Assembly: GCA_947631365.1 (NCBI GenBank)
Contig: CANRLB010000015.1
Coordinates: 1-17,296, forward strand
DNA: 17,296 nucleotides
Source: an uncultured Bacilli bacterium
GTDB lineage: Bacteria; Bacillota_I; Bacilli_A; RF39; UBA660
Reading direction: 5' to 3'
Part shown: piece after piece, positions 1-7,359 of the stretch
How positions within the stretch are numbered: the stretch's first letter is position 1
Layout of the letters: every line of letters begins with the position of its first letter
Position numbers and translations under genes: made by a program
The notes under the pieces: generated by a model
Told to the model about the DNA's origin: nothing
What the model saw: only the letters and a program-made list of their open reading frames with translations
The model's database searches: none

Positions 1-1
1 C

Positions 2-1042
2 ATGAAAAAGAAATTAATGGTTTTATTTTTAGTGGTATTAGTCTTTTTAACTGGTGGATGTGGAGCGAATGATTATATTAAGGATGATGATAATAAAATT
101 GTTCAATACGAAGTAACAGGTCAAAATCTACCTAATAATATTTTATGTAAACCGGAAAGTGATTCAGAATTATATAAGGTTTATGAAGAATATGATAAAG
201 AATTAAAAATATCAGTTAAAGATTTACCATATTGTAGTGATTTTAAAATAACTTCAACAAAATCATCTAGCATTTGGGATATGATATTTGTAAAACCTCT
301 TGCTTATTTAATTCTAGAATTAGGTAAGTTAGTTGGTAATATGGGTATATCTTTAATAATTGTTGGTCTTTTAATTAGACTTATATTACTTCCTTTCTCA
401 TTTAAAACAATGAAACAAAGTAAGAATATGCAAAAAGTACAACAAGATATGCAAAAATTGGAATTTAAATATAGAGGAAGAGAAGATAGAGATTCATTAA
501 TGATGAAAAGTCAAGAAATGATGGAAATTTATAAAAAATATGATGTTAAACCAATGTCAGGATGTTTAGTTTCTTTCTTACAATTACCAATTTTCTTTGC
601 TTTTCTATCAGCAATTAATAGAGTACCAGCCATTTTTGAAGATAAACTTTTAGGTTTTAATTTAGGTATGACTCCTTATGTTGGATTATCAAATGGCAAT
701 TATCTATATATTTTACTTATTATTTTAATTGCTCTTTCAACTTATTTTTCATTTAAATATACTATGAATAGTACGGCTTCAGTAAACCAAAATAAAGATA
801 TGAAAGATCAAATGAAAATGATGACTAATATAATGACAGTATTAATTGTAGTAACTTCCTTTTCATTAACGACAGCTTTAGCCTTTTACTGGATAACAAC
901 TTATGCCTTTATTGCTATTCAAACCTATATATTTAAAAGATTATCTAAAGAAAATAAAAAAGAAAAAAAGGATAATAAAAAGGGTAAAATTAAAGATAAG
1001 TTAGAAATTAAAAGAGGTATGAAGTATGGAAATAATAACTAA
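2..1042 (+). CDS. yidC: Membrane protein insertase YidC/Oxa1/SpoIIIJ family
   Basis: Inserts and folds membrane proteins, alone or with the Sec translocon, in the cytoplasmic membrane. The 346-residue product begins with a lipoprotein signal peptide whose lipobox LTGGC places the lipidated Cys at residue 20. An extracytoplasmic stretch (about 21-95) follows, then the five-helix Oxa1 core (about 96-312). Arg126, in the first core helix (GLLIRLILLP), is the conserved positive residue of the hydrophilic groove. The cytoplasmic loop 135-185 is charged and helical, and the C-terminal tail (312-346) is Lys-rich, as is usual for ribosome contact. The ectodomain after the lipid anchor is fairly long for a Gram-positive YidC and carries Cys49 and Cys78. 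The gene overlaps the next one by 17 bp, the usual yidC-jag coupling. The start lies at base 2, so its ribosome binding site is outside the window; the start is supported by the complete signal peptide. Confidence 0.95.
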   Translation: MKKKLMVLFLVVLVFLTGGCGANDYIKDDDNKIVQYEVTGQNLPNNILCKPESDSELYKVYEEYDKELKISVKDLPYCSDFKITSTKSSSIWDMIFVKPLAYLILELGKLVGNMGISLIIVGLLIRLILLPFSFKTMKQSKNMQKVQQDMQKLEFKYRGREDRDSLMMKSQEMMEIYKKYDVKPMSGCLVSFLQLPIFFAFLSAINRVPAIFEDKLLGFNLGMTPYVGLSNGNYLYILLIILIALSTYFSFKYTMNSTASVNQNKDMKDQMKMMTNIMTVLIVVTSFSLTTALAFYWITTYAFIAIQTYIFKRLSKENKKEKKDNKKGKIKDKLEIKRGMKYGNNN

Positions 1043-1634
1043 AGAAGGAAAAGAATTAGAAAGTATTCTAGATAGTATTTGCGAAGAAAATAACATAACT
1101 AGAGATGATTTTTACTATAACTATTCAGAAAAGAAAAATGGCTTATTTGGTAAAAATAGTGTTATTACAGTTAAAGCTTATTTAAAAAGTGAATTACTTG
1201 GATATACAAAAGAGTTTTTAGAAGAATTACTAACAAATATGGGACTTACTGCTAATTTTGAAACTAAGCTTAGAGATGGAGTAATATATGTTAAAATATA
1301 TTCATCTAATAATCCTGTTTTAATAGGAAGAGAAGGTAAAACTTTAAAAGCTTTAGAAGTAATTGTTAAACAAAAACTTAGTACGGAATTTAATATCAGA
1401 GCATATGTTAGTTTAGATGTCGAAAACTATCGAGAAAAACAAGAACAAAGATTAATAAGATTAGCAAGAAATTTAGCTAAAGAAGTATCTAAAACTAAAG
1501 TAGAAATTGAACTTGATAATATGAATGCATATGATAGAAGAATAATTCATAATGCTTTAACTAATTTTAAAGGTGTTAAAACTGAAAGTGTTGGCGAAGA
1601 ACCATATAGACATGTTGTTATTAAACCAGAATAA
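1026..1634 (+). CDS. khpB: RNA-binding protein KhpB (Jag/SpoIIIJ-associated)
   Basis: A cytoplasmic RNA-binding protein. In Firmicutes KhpB (Jag, EloR) partners KhpA and affects cell elongation and division. Three domains are visible in the 202 residues: a Jag_N domain (1-52) ending in the typical KKNGLFG turn; a type II KH domain (about 75-135) with the GxxG loop GREG at 101-104; and an R3H domain (about 135-202) with Arg171 and His175 in the DRRIIH motif. Length is typical of the short form without a long linker. The ATG lies inside the end of yidC, with an AGAGGT ribosome binding site at 1013-1018, so translation is probably coupled to yidC. A terminator follows immediately, making this the last gene of the yidC operon. 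Confidence 0.95.
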   Translation: MEIITKEGKELESILDSICEENNITRDDFYYNYSEKKNGLFGKNSVITVKAYLKSELLGYTKEFLEELLTNMGLTANFETKLRDGVIYVKIYSSNNPVLIGREGKTLKALEVIVKQKLSTEFNIRAYVSLDVENYREKQEQRLIRLARNLAKEVSKTKVEIELDNMNAYDRRIIHNALTNFKGVKTESVGEEPYRHVVIKPE

Positions 1635-1638
1635 ATAA

Positions 1639-1668
1639 AAAAGACGTTGCTTCAAATTAACGTCTTTT
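1639..1668. terminator. Bidirectional intrinsic terminator after khpB
   Basis: A perfect 10-bp stem, AAAAGACGTT (1639-1648) with AACGTCTTTT (1659-1668), encloses a 10-base loop five bases after the khpB stop. On the plus strand it runs into a T-rich tail. On the minus strand the A-run at 1637-1642 gives a better U-tract, so it would also end the minus-strand transcript of the small gene at 1678-1880. Confidence 0.8.
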
Positions 1669-1677
1669 GATTTGATA

Positions 1678-1880
1678 TTATTTACGTATTTTTTTCATTT
1701 CTTTTTCTTTACTTAATTCGTTAGCATAATAATCCAAAAGTTTTTGATAATCGTGAAATTGAAAAAGTTCACTAAATGAAGTAGGCCTTTTCACTTTGGT
1801 ATTTTGTAATTTTTTAATCATCTTTAAAAGATTAAATTCTTCCAATCATTATTAGTTTCTATATTAGTAATGTTATCCAT
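1678..1880 (-). pseudogene. Small frameshifted gene, unknown function
   Basis: Two minus-strand frames together read as one 67-residue protein split by a single-base frameshift. From the ATG at 1880 the frame gives MDNITNIETNND, then runs to a stop after WKNLIF. The next frame (LEEFNLLKMIKKLQNT, running to IRK and a TAA at 1678-1680) continues the protein. Restoring one T in the TTGG at about 1844 would give one open frame. The downstream part alone can be read as 47 residues from the ATG at 1821, or from a TTG just upstream. It is charged and helical, with no membrane segment, and I do not recognise it. It has a good promoter (1909-1937) and a terminator (1639-1668), so it looks like a real transcription unit that is broken, or an assembly indel. 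Confidence 0.5.
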
Positions 1881-1908
1881 TATGAGTATTCTTCTTCATT
1901 AGAAAATT

Positions 1909-1937
1909 ATTATAGCAAATTTTAAATAATAGTGCAA
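1909..1937 (-). promoter_or_regulatory. Promoter of the small minus-strand gene
   Basis: On the minus strand TTGCAC (1937-1932) is separated by 17 bases from a perfect TATAAT (1914-1909). It reads towards the small gene at 1880, giving a leader of roughly 20 bases. Confidence 0.6.
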
Positions 1938-1951
1938 TTTACCTTTATTTG

Positions 1952-1960
1952 TGCTATTAT
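1952..1960 (+). promoter_or_regulatory. Possible extended -10 promoter of mnmE
   Basis: TGC-TATTAT (1952-1960) fits an extended -10 element about 25 bases before the mnmE start. The matching -35 position (1932-1937, GTGCAA) is poor and coincides with the -35 box of the divergent promoter, so the two promoters would overlap. Confidence 0.35.
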
Positions 1961-1985
1961 ATACGCGTATGTAAGTGGGGATATT

Positions 1986-3326
1986 ATGGAAGATACTATA
2001 TGTGCAATTGCTAGTTCTTTAGGAGTTGGAGCAATATCAATTATAAGAGTAAGTGGGAAAAAAGCTTTAGATATTGTTTCTAAAATTTTTAAAGGAACTA
2101 ATTTAAAAATGGTGAAAAGTCATACAATTCACTATGGTTTTATATGTGATAAAGATGAAGTAATTGATGAAGTATTAGTAATGGTAATGCGTAGCCCTAA
2201 AACATATACTAAAGAAGATATTGTAGAGATTAATGCTCATGGAGGAATTAATACTACTAATAAAATATTAGAATTATTATTAGAATCAGGTTGTCGTTTA
2301 GCTGAACCAGGGGAATTTACGAAAAGAGCTTTTTTAAATGGAAGAATTGATTTAACTCAAGCTGAGTCTGTAAATGATTTAATTAATTCTACATCAAGTA
2401 GAGCTAGAAACTTAGCTTTAAATAATTTAAAAGGAACTTTAGCTAAAAAAATTAAGAGTTTACGTAAGGAAATAGTAGATATTTTAGCTAATATAGAAGT
2501 TAATATTGATTATCCGGAATATGATGATGTTTTAGTAATAACCGAAGATATATTATTACCAAAATTAAAAGATATATTAAATAAGATAAATAAAATGTTA
2601 AATGATTCTAAAAATAGTAAATTTATTAAAGAGGGGATAAATGTCGCTATTGTCGGAAGACCTAATGTAGGGAAAAGTAGTATTTTAAATAAATTATTAG
2701 ATGAAGATAAGGCAATAGTTACTAATATTGCAGGAACAACTAGAGATATAGTAGAGGGTTCAATTAATTTAAAGGGTTTTTTAATTAATTTTATTGATAC
2801 AGCAGGGATTAGAAAAACTGAGGATAAAGTAGAAAAAATTGGGGTTAATAAAAGTAAAAAAGCAATAAAAGAAGCTGATATAGTTATTGTTGTTTTAAAT
2901 GGTCATGAAAAATTAACTTATGATGATGAAAAGATTTTAAAAAGTATTCCAAATCGTAAAAAGATTATTTTTATTAATAAATCAGATTTAAAATTAAAAA
3001 TTAATTTACCTAATAAATATATTTTAGGGAATACTTATAGTGAAGAAGGATTAGATAGTTTAAAACAAGAAATAGTAAATAAATTAAATTTAGAGAATAT
3101 TAGTAAAGATATGACATATTTATCTAATGTTAGACAAATTGATTTATTAAAAAAAGCTAGTAAATCTTTAAAAGATGCTATAAAGGGGCTTAATGATGGT
3201 CTTCCTGTTGATATGGTTTTAATTGATATTAAAAATGCTTATGATAATTTAGGGGAAATAACGGGAGATATATATAAAGATGAGTTATTAGATACCTTAT
3301 TTAGTAATTTTTGTTTAGGAAAGTAG
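1986..3326 (+). CDS. mnmE: tRNA uridine-5-carboxymethylaminomethyl synthesis GTPase MnmE
   Basis: GTPase that with MnmG builds the cmnm5 group on U34 of wobble-position tRNAs, using a methylene-folate C1 unit and glycine. The 446-residue product has the N-terminal folate-binding domain (MEDTICAIASSLGVGAI onward), the helical domain with the LNGRIDLTQAESV signature, and an inserted Ras-like G domain. G-domain motifs visible are GRPNVGKS (224-231), TTR about residues 251-253, DTAG (271-274) and NKSD (331-334). The C-terminal FCLGK carries the conserved Cys443. A longer frame opens at GTG 1932, but family proteins begin with this ATG, and GGGG at 1977-1980 is a suitably spaced ribosome binding site. 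It is the first gene of an mnmE-mnmG-rsmG operon; mnmG starts seven bases after its stop. Confidence 0.97.
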   Translation: MEDTICAIASSLGVGAISIIRVSGKKALDIVSKIFKGTNLKMVKSHTIHYGFICDKDEVIDEVLVMVMRSPKTYTKEDIVEINAHGGINTTNKILELLLESGCRLAEPGEFTKRAFLNGRIDLTQAESVNDLINSTSSRARNLALNNLKGTLAKKIKSLRKEIVDILANIEVNIDYPEYDDVLVITEDILLPKLKDILNKINKMLNDSKNSKFIKEGINVAIVGRPNVGKSSILNKLLDEDKAIVTNIAGTTRDIVEGSINLKGFLINFIDTAGIRKTEDKVEKIGVNKSKKAIKEADIVIVVLNGHEKLTYDDEKILKSIPNRKKIIFINKSDLKLKINLPNKYILGNTYSEEGLDSLKQEIVNKLNLENISKDMTYLSNVRQIDLLKKASKSLKDAIKGLNDGLPVDMVLIDIKNAYDNLGEITGDIYKDELLDTLFSNFCLGK

Positions 3327-3333
3327 TGATTAT

Positions 3334-5193
3334 ATGTATGATGTTATCGTAGTTGGAGGAGGACACGCTGGTTGTGAAGCAAGTAATGCTTCTTCTAAAA
3401 TGGGTATGAAAACCCTTCTTTTAACAATGAACAAAAATAATATTGCTGATATGCCTTGTAATCCTTCAATTGGAGGAACCGCTAAAGGAATTATTGTAAG
3501 AGAAATTGATGCTTTAGGGGGTTTAATGGGTATTGTGGCTGATAAAAGTCATTTTCAAATTAAAATGCTTAATAATAGTAAAGGACCCGCTGTTAGAAGT
3601 TTAAGATGTCAGGCAGATAAAAGAGTATATCCTAAGGTAATGCTTGAATATTTAGAAAGTAACAATAATTTAGAAATAAAAGAAGGCTTAGTTGAAGATT
3701 TAATTGTTGAAGATAATAAAGTAAAAGGGGTAGTTTTAGCAAATGGCGAAAAAATATTCAGTAAAATGGTTATTTTAACAACAGGTACTTATTTAAAAGC
3801 TAACGTTTTAGTAGGAAGTTTAAATACACCTTCAGGCCCTCATGGAGAAGGAAGAAGTAATAATTTATCTGATAATTTAAAAAAATATGGTTTAGATATC
3901 TTAAGACTAAAAACAGGAACACCACCAAGAATAGAAAAGAATTCAATTGATTTTTCATGCATGAGTGAAGAATTAGGAGATGATACGCCCCTTACTTTTA
4001 GTCATGATATAAAACCCATATATGATATTAATAAACAACAAAAATGTTATCTTTTATATACTAATGATAAAACGCATGAAATAATTAGAAAACACTTAAA
4101 AGAATCTGCTATGTATGGAGGATATGTTACTGGTGTTGGCCCTAGATATTGTCCATCAATTGAAGATAAAGTAGTGCGTTTTAGTGATAAAGAAAGACAT
4201 CAATTATTTTTAGAGCCAGAAAGTATATATTATGATGAGTGGTATTTACAAGGTTTTTCTACAAGTATGCCAATAGATGTCCAAGAAGAAATGGTTCATT
4301 CTTTAAAGGGATTAGAACATGCGAAAATAACTAAATATGCCTATGCAATTGAATATGATGCTGTTTCTTCTTTACAAATAAAACCAAGTTTAGAAAATAA
4401 AGTATTAGAAAATTTATTTACAGCGGGACAAATAAATGGAACAAGTGGTTATGAAGAAGCTGCTGCCCAAGGATTAATGGCGGGGATTAATGCTTCTTTA
4501 AAATTACAAGGAAAAGATGCTTTAATATTACTTAGAAGTGATGCTTATATTGGTGTTTTAATTGATGATTTAGTAACTAAAGGAGTAACTGATCCATATC
4601 GGATGCTTACAAGTAGAGCTGAATTTAGACTTTTGCTTCGTCATGATAATGCTGATTTAAGATTAAGAGAAAAAGGATATGAAGTAGGATTAATTAATGA
4701 AGAACAATATCAAAAATTATTAAATAAAAAAGCGATGATTAAAAAATTATTAGAGGATGTAAAAACGCAAAAATTAGTTATTACAAGTGATGTTAAAAAT
4801 TGTTTTGAAAATAATAATTTTGAAGTTCCTAAAAAAACTATGTCATATGAAGAATTATTAAAAAGACCGGAAATTACTTTTAAATTCTTAAGTAATTTTC
4901 ATAACTTTTTATATGATGAAGAAATTTTAGAACAAGTAGAAATTTTACTTAAGTATAGCGGATATATTAATAAAGCTTATAAAGAAGCTGAGAAACTTCA
5001 AAAAATAGAAGAAAAACAAATTCCCGAAGATATTGATTATAGTAAAATTAGAAATCTAGCTAGTGAAGCAAGACAAAAATTAAGTGAGATAAGACCAAGA
5101 ACTATTGCGCAAGCTTCAAGAATTAGTGGAGTAAATCCCGTTGATATTTCTATTTTAGCTATTTATTTAAAAAAGGAATATAATCATGAATAA
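3334..5193 (+). CDS. mnmG: tRNA uridine-5-carboxymethylaminomethyl(34) synthesis enzyme MnmG
   Basis: FAD-dependent partner of MnmE (formerly GidA) in cmnm5U34 synthesis; it binds FAD, NADH and the tRNA. The 619-residue length is typical. The N-terminal dinucleotide fold has GGGHAG at 8-13. PCNPSIGG (41-48, with Cys42) and GPRYCPSIEDKV (269-280, with Cys273) hold the two conserved cysteines of the family. GTSGYEEAAAQG (369-380) is a further family signature. The C-terminal third (about 400-619) is the helical region that contacts MnmE and tRNA. The stop codon region overlaps the start of rsmG by 8 bp. Its ribosome binding site is weak and probably relies on translational coupling to mnmE, whose 3' end supplies AGGA. 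Confidence 0.98.
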   Translation: MYDVIVVGGGHAGCEASNASSKMGMKTLLLTMNKNNIADMPCNPSIGGTAKGIIVREIDALGGLMGIVADKSHFQIKMLNNSKGPAVRSLRCQADKRVYPKVMLEYLESNNNLEIKEGLVEDLIVEDNKVKGVVLANGEKIFSKMVILTTGTYLKANVLVGSLNTPSGPHGEGRSNNLSDNLKKYGLDILRLKTGTPPRIEKNSIDFSCMSEELGDDTPLTFSHDIKPIYDINKQQKCYLLYTNDKTHEIIRKHLKESAMYGGYVTGVGPRYCPSIEDKVVRFSDKERHQLFLEPESIYYDEWYLQGFSTSMPIDVQEEMVHSLKGLEHAKITKYAYAIEYDAVSSLQIKPSLENKVLENLFTAGQINGTSGYEEAAAQGLMAGINASLKLQGKDALILLRSDAYIGVLIDDLVTKGVTDPYRMLTSRAEFRLLLRHDNADLRLREKGYEVGLINEEQYQKLLNKKAMIKKLLEDVKTQKLVITSDVKNCFENNNFEVPKKTMSYEELLKRPEITFKFLSNFHNFLYDEEILEQVEILLKYSGYINKAYKEAEKLQKIEEKQIPEDIDYSKIRNLASEARQKLSEIRPRTIAQASRISGVNPVDISILAIYLKKEYNHE

Positions 5194-5896
5194 AGAAGAA
5201 TTTATAAAATCATTAGATGAACTACATATTAATTATGATAATAAAATGTTAGAACAATTGGAAATATATAAAGAATTTTTAAAAGAATATAATACTCATA
5301 CAAATTTAACTGCTATCAAAGATGATGAAGGTATTTATTTAAAACACTTTTATGATTCACTTACAATAGTTAAAGCAGTTAATTTAAATAATATTAATAA
5401 TTTATTAGATATTGGCACAGGAGCAGGTTTTCCTGGAATGGTTATTAAAATATTTTTTCCTAATATAAATGTTTATCTATTAGATTCTAATAATAAAAAA
5501 ATTAAATTTTTAGAAGAACTAAGTAAGAAATTAAATATTGATGTAACATTAATTAATAAAAGAGTAGAAGATTATGCTAAAGATAATCTAAATAAATTTG
5601 ATATTGTAACTTCAAGAGCAGTGGCTAATTTAAGAGTATTATCAGAATTAAGTCTTCCTTTAGTTAAAAAAGAGGGATTATTTATTGCATTAAAGGGGAA
5701 TATTGATAAAGAATTAAATGAAGCTTTAGAAACAATTCAAATATTAAATGGAAAAATAATTAATATCAATACCTTTAATTTATTTAATAATGAAGGTATA
5801 AGAAATATTATAGTTATTAATAAGATTGATGATACATCTATTGATATTCTTAGAAGTTATGATAAAATCATTAAAAAGCCATTGAAAAAGAAGTGA
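5186..5896 (+). CDS. rsmG: 16S rRNA (guanine(527)-N(7))-methyltransferase RsmG
   Basis: SAM-dependent methyltransferase (GidB) that makes m7G527 in 16S rRNA, in the 530 loop. The 236 residues include the N-terminal NLTAI (40-44) and KHFYDSL (53-59) signatures. The SAM-binding glycine loop is DIGTGAGFPG (75-84), and SRAVANL lies near residue 144. The basic C-terminus (KKPLKKK) corresponds to the usual RsmG tail. The gene starts inside mnmG with AAAGGA at 5172-5177, and is the last of the mnmEG-rsmG operon. It is the only gene here that ends in TGA; a TAA follows nine codons on, so recoding cannot be excluded from this gene alone. I see no clear terminator between it and the convergent gene ending at 5907. 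Confidence 0.96.
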   Translation: MNKEEFIKSLDELHINYDNKMLEQLEIYKEFLKEYNTHTNLTAIKDDEGIYLKHFYDSLTIVKAVNLNNINNLLDIGTGAGFPGMVIKIFFPNINVYLLDSNNKKIKFLEELSKKLNIDVTLINKRVEDYAKDNLNKFDIVTSRAVANLRVLSELSLPLVKKEGLFIALKGNIDKELNEALETIQILNGKIININTFNLFNNEGIRNIIVINKIDDTSIDILRSYDKIIKKPLKKK

Positions 5897-5906
5897 TTTA
5901 TCTTTG

Positions 5907-6428
5907 TTATTTATGTGACTTAAATTCTTGAACTAATTTAGCTGGATAAATTTCATATAAATTAAATGTATTAGCTTCTATTTCAAATGGTTTAAAATCT
6001 TGTAATATTTTTTCTTTTATTGATATTATTTTATTATAATCATTATCTATATGTATAGTAATATGAAAATTATAATCTTTAGGATTATATCTTTCACTTG
6101 TTAAAACTTGATATATTTGGCTTTGCAATAATTTTAATTTTTCATTTTTTTGAACGCTAAAATATAAGTCATAGCTATTTTCTTTACCATTCATTATTTG
6201 AATATCATTTATATTAATTTTTAATTTTGGAAACTTAATTTGTGATAAAGTATCAATTATTTTTGATTTTTCTTCAATATCCCAAGCAGACAAAGTAATA
6301 TGATAAGGAAGAGTATCAACTTTGGCGCGATCAACGTTTTTTCCAAAAGGTACCTTACATAATTTTTCATTAATTTTGTTAGTGTAAAAATTTATTTTTT
6401 GAGTATTTCTATCATCAAAAGTTAAAAT
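5907..6428 (-). CDS. 2H phosphoesterase (2'-5' RNA ligase superfamily), probable ATT start
   Basis: A member of the 2H phosphoesterase superfamily, which acts on 2',3'-cyclic or 2'-5' phosphodiester bonds; the substrate here is unknown. Both catalytic H-x-T/S-x motifs are present when the frame is read from an ATT codon at 6428: PYHITL (His43, Thr45) and FHITI (His122, Thr124). Length is then 173 residues, normal for the family, and the N-terminus (LTFDDRNTQKI) aligns with the usual first strand. No ATG, GTG or TTG exists in frame upstream of the first motif. The first such codon, a TTG at 6293, would delete His43. A consensus promoter (6463-6492) and an AAAGGA ribosome binding site 8 bases before the ATT support it. 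Alternatives are a mutated start codon or an assembly error. It lies convergent with rsmG. Confidence 0.75.
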   Translation of the reverse strand: MLTFDDRNTQKINFYTNKINEKLCKVPFGKNVDRAKVDTLPYHITLSAWDIEEKSKIIDTLSQIKFPKLKININDIQIMNGKENSYDLYFSVQKNEKLKLLQSQIYQVLTSERYNPKDYNFHITIHIDNDYNKIISIKEKILQDFKPFEIEANTFNLYEIYPAKLVQEFKSHK

Positions 6429-6462
6429 AAATGTTATCCTTTTATTTATTTTTCTAATAATT

Positions 6463-6492
6463 ATTTTAAATTATTAAAGTATTTGGTGTCAA
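6463..6492 (-). promoter_or_regulatory. Promoter of the 2H phosphoesterase gene
   Basis: On the minus strand a perfect TTGACA (6492-6487) is followed after 18 bases by TAAAAT (6468-6463). The AAAGGA ribosome binding site follows at about 6442-6437. The leader would be about 28 bases. Confidence 0.7.
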
Positions 6493-6507
6493 TTAATAAT
6501 AAAAAAG

Positions 6508-6536
6508 TAGAAATTAAAATATATTTTTGCTACAAT
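6508..6536 (+). promoter_or_regulatory. Promoter of the 6563 gene
   Basis: TAGAAA (6508-6513), a 17-base spacer and TACAAT (6531-6536), with TG one base upstream of the -10 box (extended -10). A strong AAGGAGGG ribosome binding site follows at 6549-6556, six bases before the ATG. The promoter is divergent from that of the 2H gene. Confidence 0.6.
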
Positions 6537-6562
6537 AAAGTTGTAATTAAGGAGGGTTTAGA

Positions 6563-7267
6563 ATGTATAAAACAAAAAGAATTAGTAGCATGCTTGCTCA
6601 AAGATTAACTTGGTATGCGGAAGCAAATAGTGATATTTCTCAAATAAAAGATCCCAACATATTACATAAATTTACAGAATTACAACATAAAAATGAACTT
6701 ATAATTTCTTCTTTTTTAAATAAGATCTTTCCTGATGATATGATAAAAGATGGAATGATGCTTACAGGTAAAGGTGGAACTTATGTATCGTTAACTAATT
6801 TTACAAAAGATAAAGACATTGCTTTAAGTTTTGAAAGTTATGCTACATCAACATTAATAATTAGAACTGATATAAGTGTTAAAGATGGTGATAATTGGAC
6901 TGATATTATGGATATTCAAACTAAACCTTTAAATAGTGATGCTCCGATGATAAGATATGTTAAATATCCTCCACTAAATGTTAGTATGTCCATAAGTGAA
7001 TGTTTCGTTAGTTTCTTAATTCCATATAAAGAAGGTTATTTATATTTTTCTAATTCAAATGATTTACAAGCAACTATGGTAGCCTATATTGAAAATAAAG
7101 AAGCAATACATAATTTATATGAAGCAAAATTTTATATTAGAGATAATGGTATAGAGGCAAAAGAAGTAGATTTATCTGATATGGAAGTTGGTGAGCTATT
7201 TAATTTATTATTATCTAAGAATTATGAAGTTTTGTATGATAGACTAAATAACCGTGGTTTAAAATAA
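6563..7267 (+). CDS. Hypothetical soluble protein, unrecognised
   Basis: A 234-residue protein I do not recognise. It begins with a basic helical stretch (MYKTKRISSMLAQRLTWY), continues with a charged helix (about 30-65), then a mostly beta-type middle (65-190) rich in alternating polar and hydrophobic residues, and ends in a helical, acidic region (195-230). There is no signal peptide, membrane segment, Cys pair or obvious nucleotide-binding motif, so it is probably cytoplasmic. It is a one-gene unit: own extended -10 promoter, a near-perfect ribosome binding site (6549-6556) and a strong terminator overlapping its stop codon. That expression signal set and its codon use, like that of neighbours, argue for a real, well-translated gene. 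It sits between rsmG and parB, where Bacilli often have no gene. Confidence 0.75.
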   Translation: MYKTKRISSMLAQRLTWYAEANSDISQIKDPNILHKFTELQHKNELIISSFLNKIFPDDMIKDGMMLTGKGGTYVSLTNFTKDKDIALSFESYATSTLIIRTDISVKDGDNWTDIMDIQTKPLNSDAPMIRYVKYPPLNVSMSISECFVSFLIPYKEGYLYFSNSNDLQATMVAYIENKEAIHNLYEAKFYIRDNGIEAKEVDLSDMEVGELFNLLLSKNYEVLYDRLNNRGLK

Positions 7268-7291
7268 ACTTAAGATTAAGTTTATTTTTTT
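7262..7291 (+). terminator. Intrinsic terminator of the 6563 gene
   Basis: An 11-bp perfect stem (7262-7272 with 7277-7287) around a 4-base loop AGAT, followed by a run of T to 7291. The left arm contains the TAA stop codon of the gene. Confidence 0.85.
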
Positions 7292-7300
7292 AAAAGTCCC

Positions 7301-7329
7301 TTGAAAAAATGGAGTAAATAAGATAGAAT
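7301..7329 (+). promoter_or_regulatory. Promoter of the parB/noc-like gene
   Basis: TTGAAA (7301-7306), a 17-base spacer and TAGAAT (7324-7329). An AAAGGGG ribosome binding site follows at about 7343-7349, ahead of the GTG start at 7360. Confidence 0.65.
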
Positions 7330-7359
7330 TAATAATAGATGTAAAGGGGCTAGATTTGT

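Noticed and set aside
1855..1880. DnaA-box-like TTATCCAT near 1873
   Set aside because: A single weak match with no cluster or AT-rich unwinding array around it does not support an origin here.
5894..5896. TGA at the end of rsmG as a possible Trp codon (Mycoplasma-type code)
   Set aside because: The family C-terminus already ends here, Trp is TGG throughout the window, and reading through adds only nine residues. The standard code is simpler.
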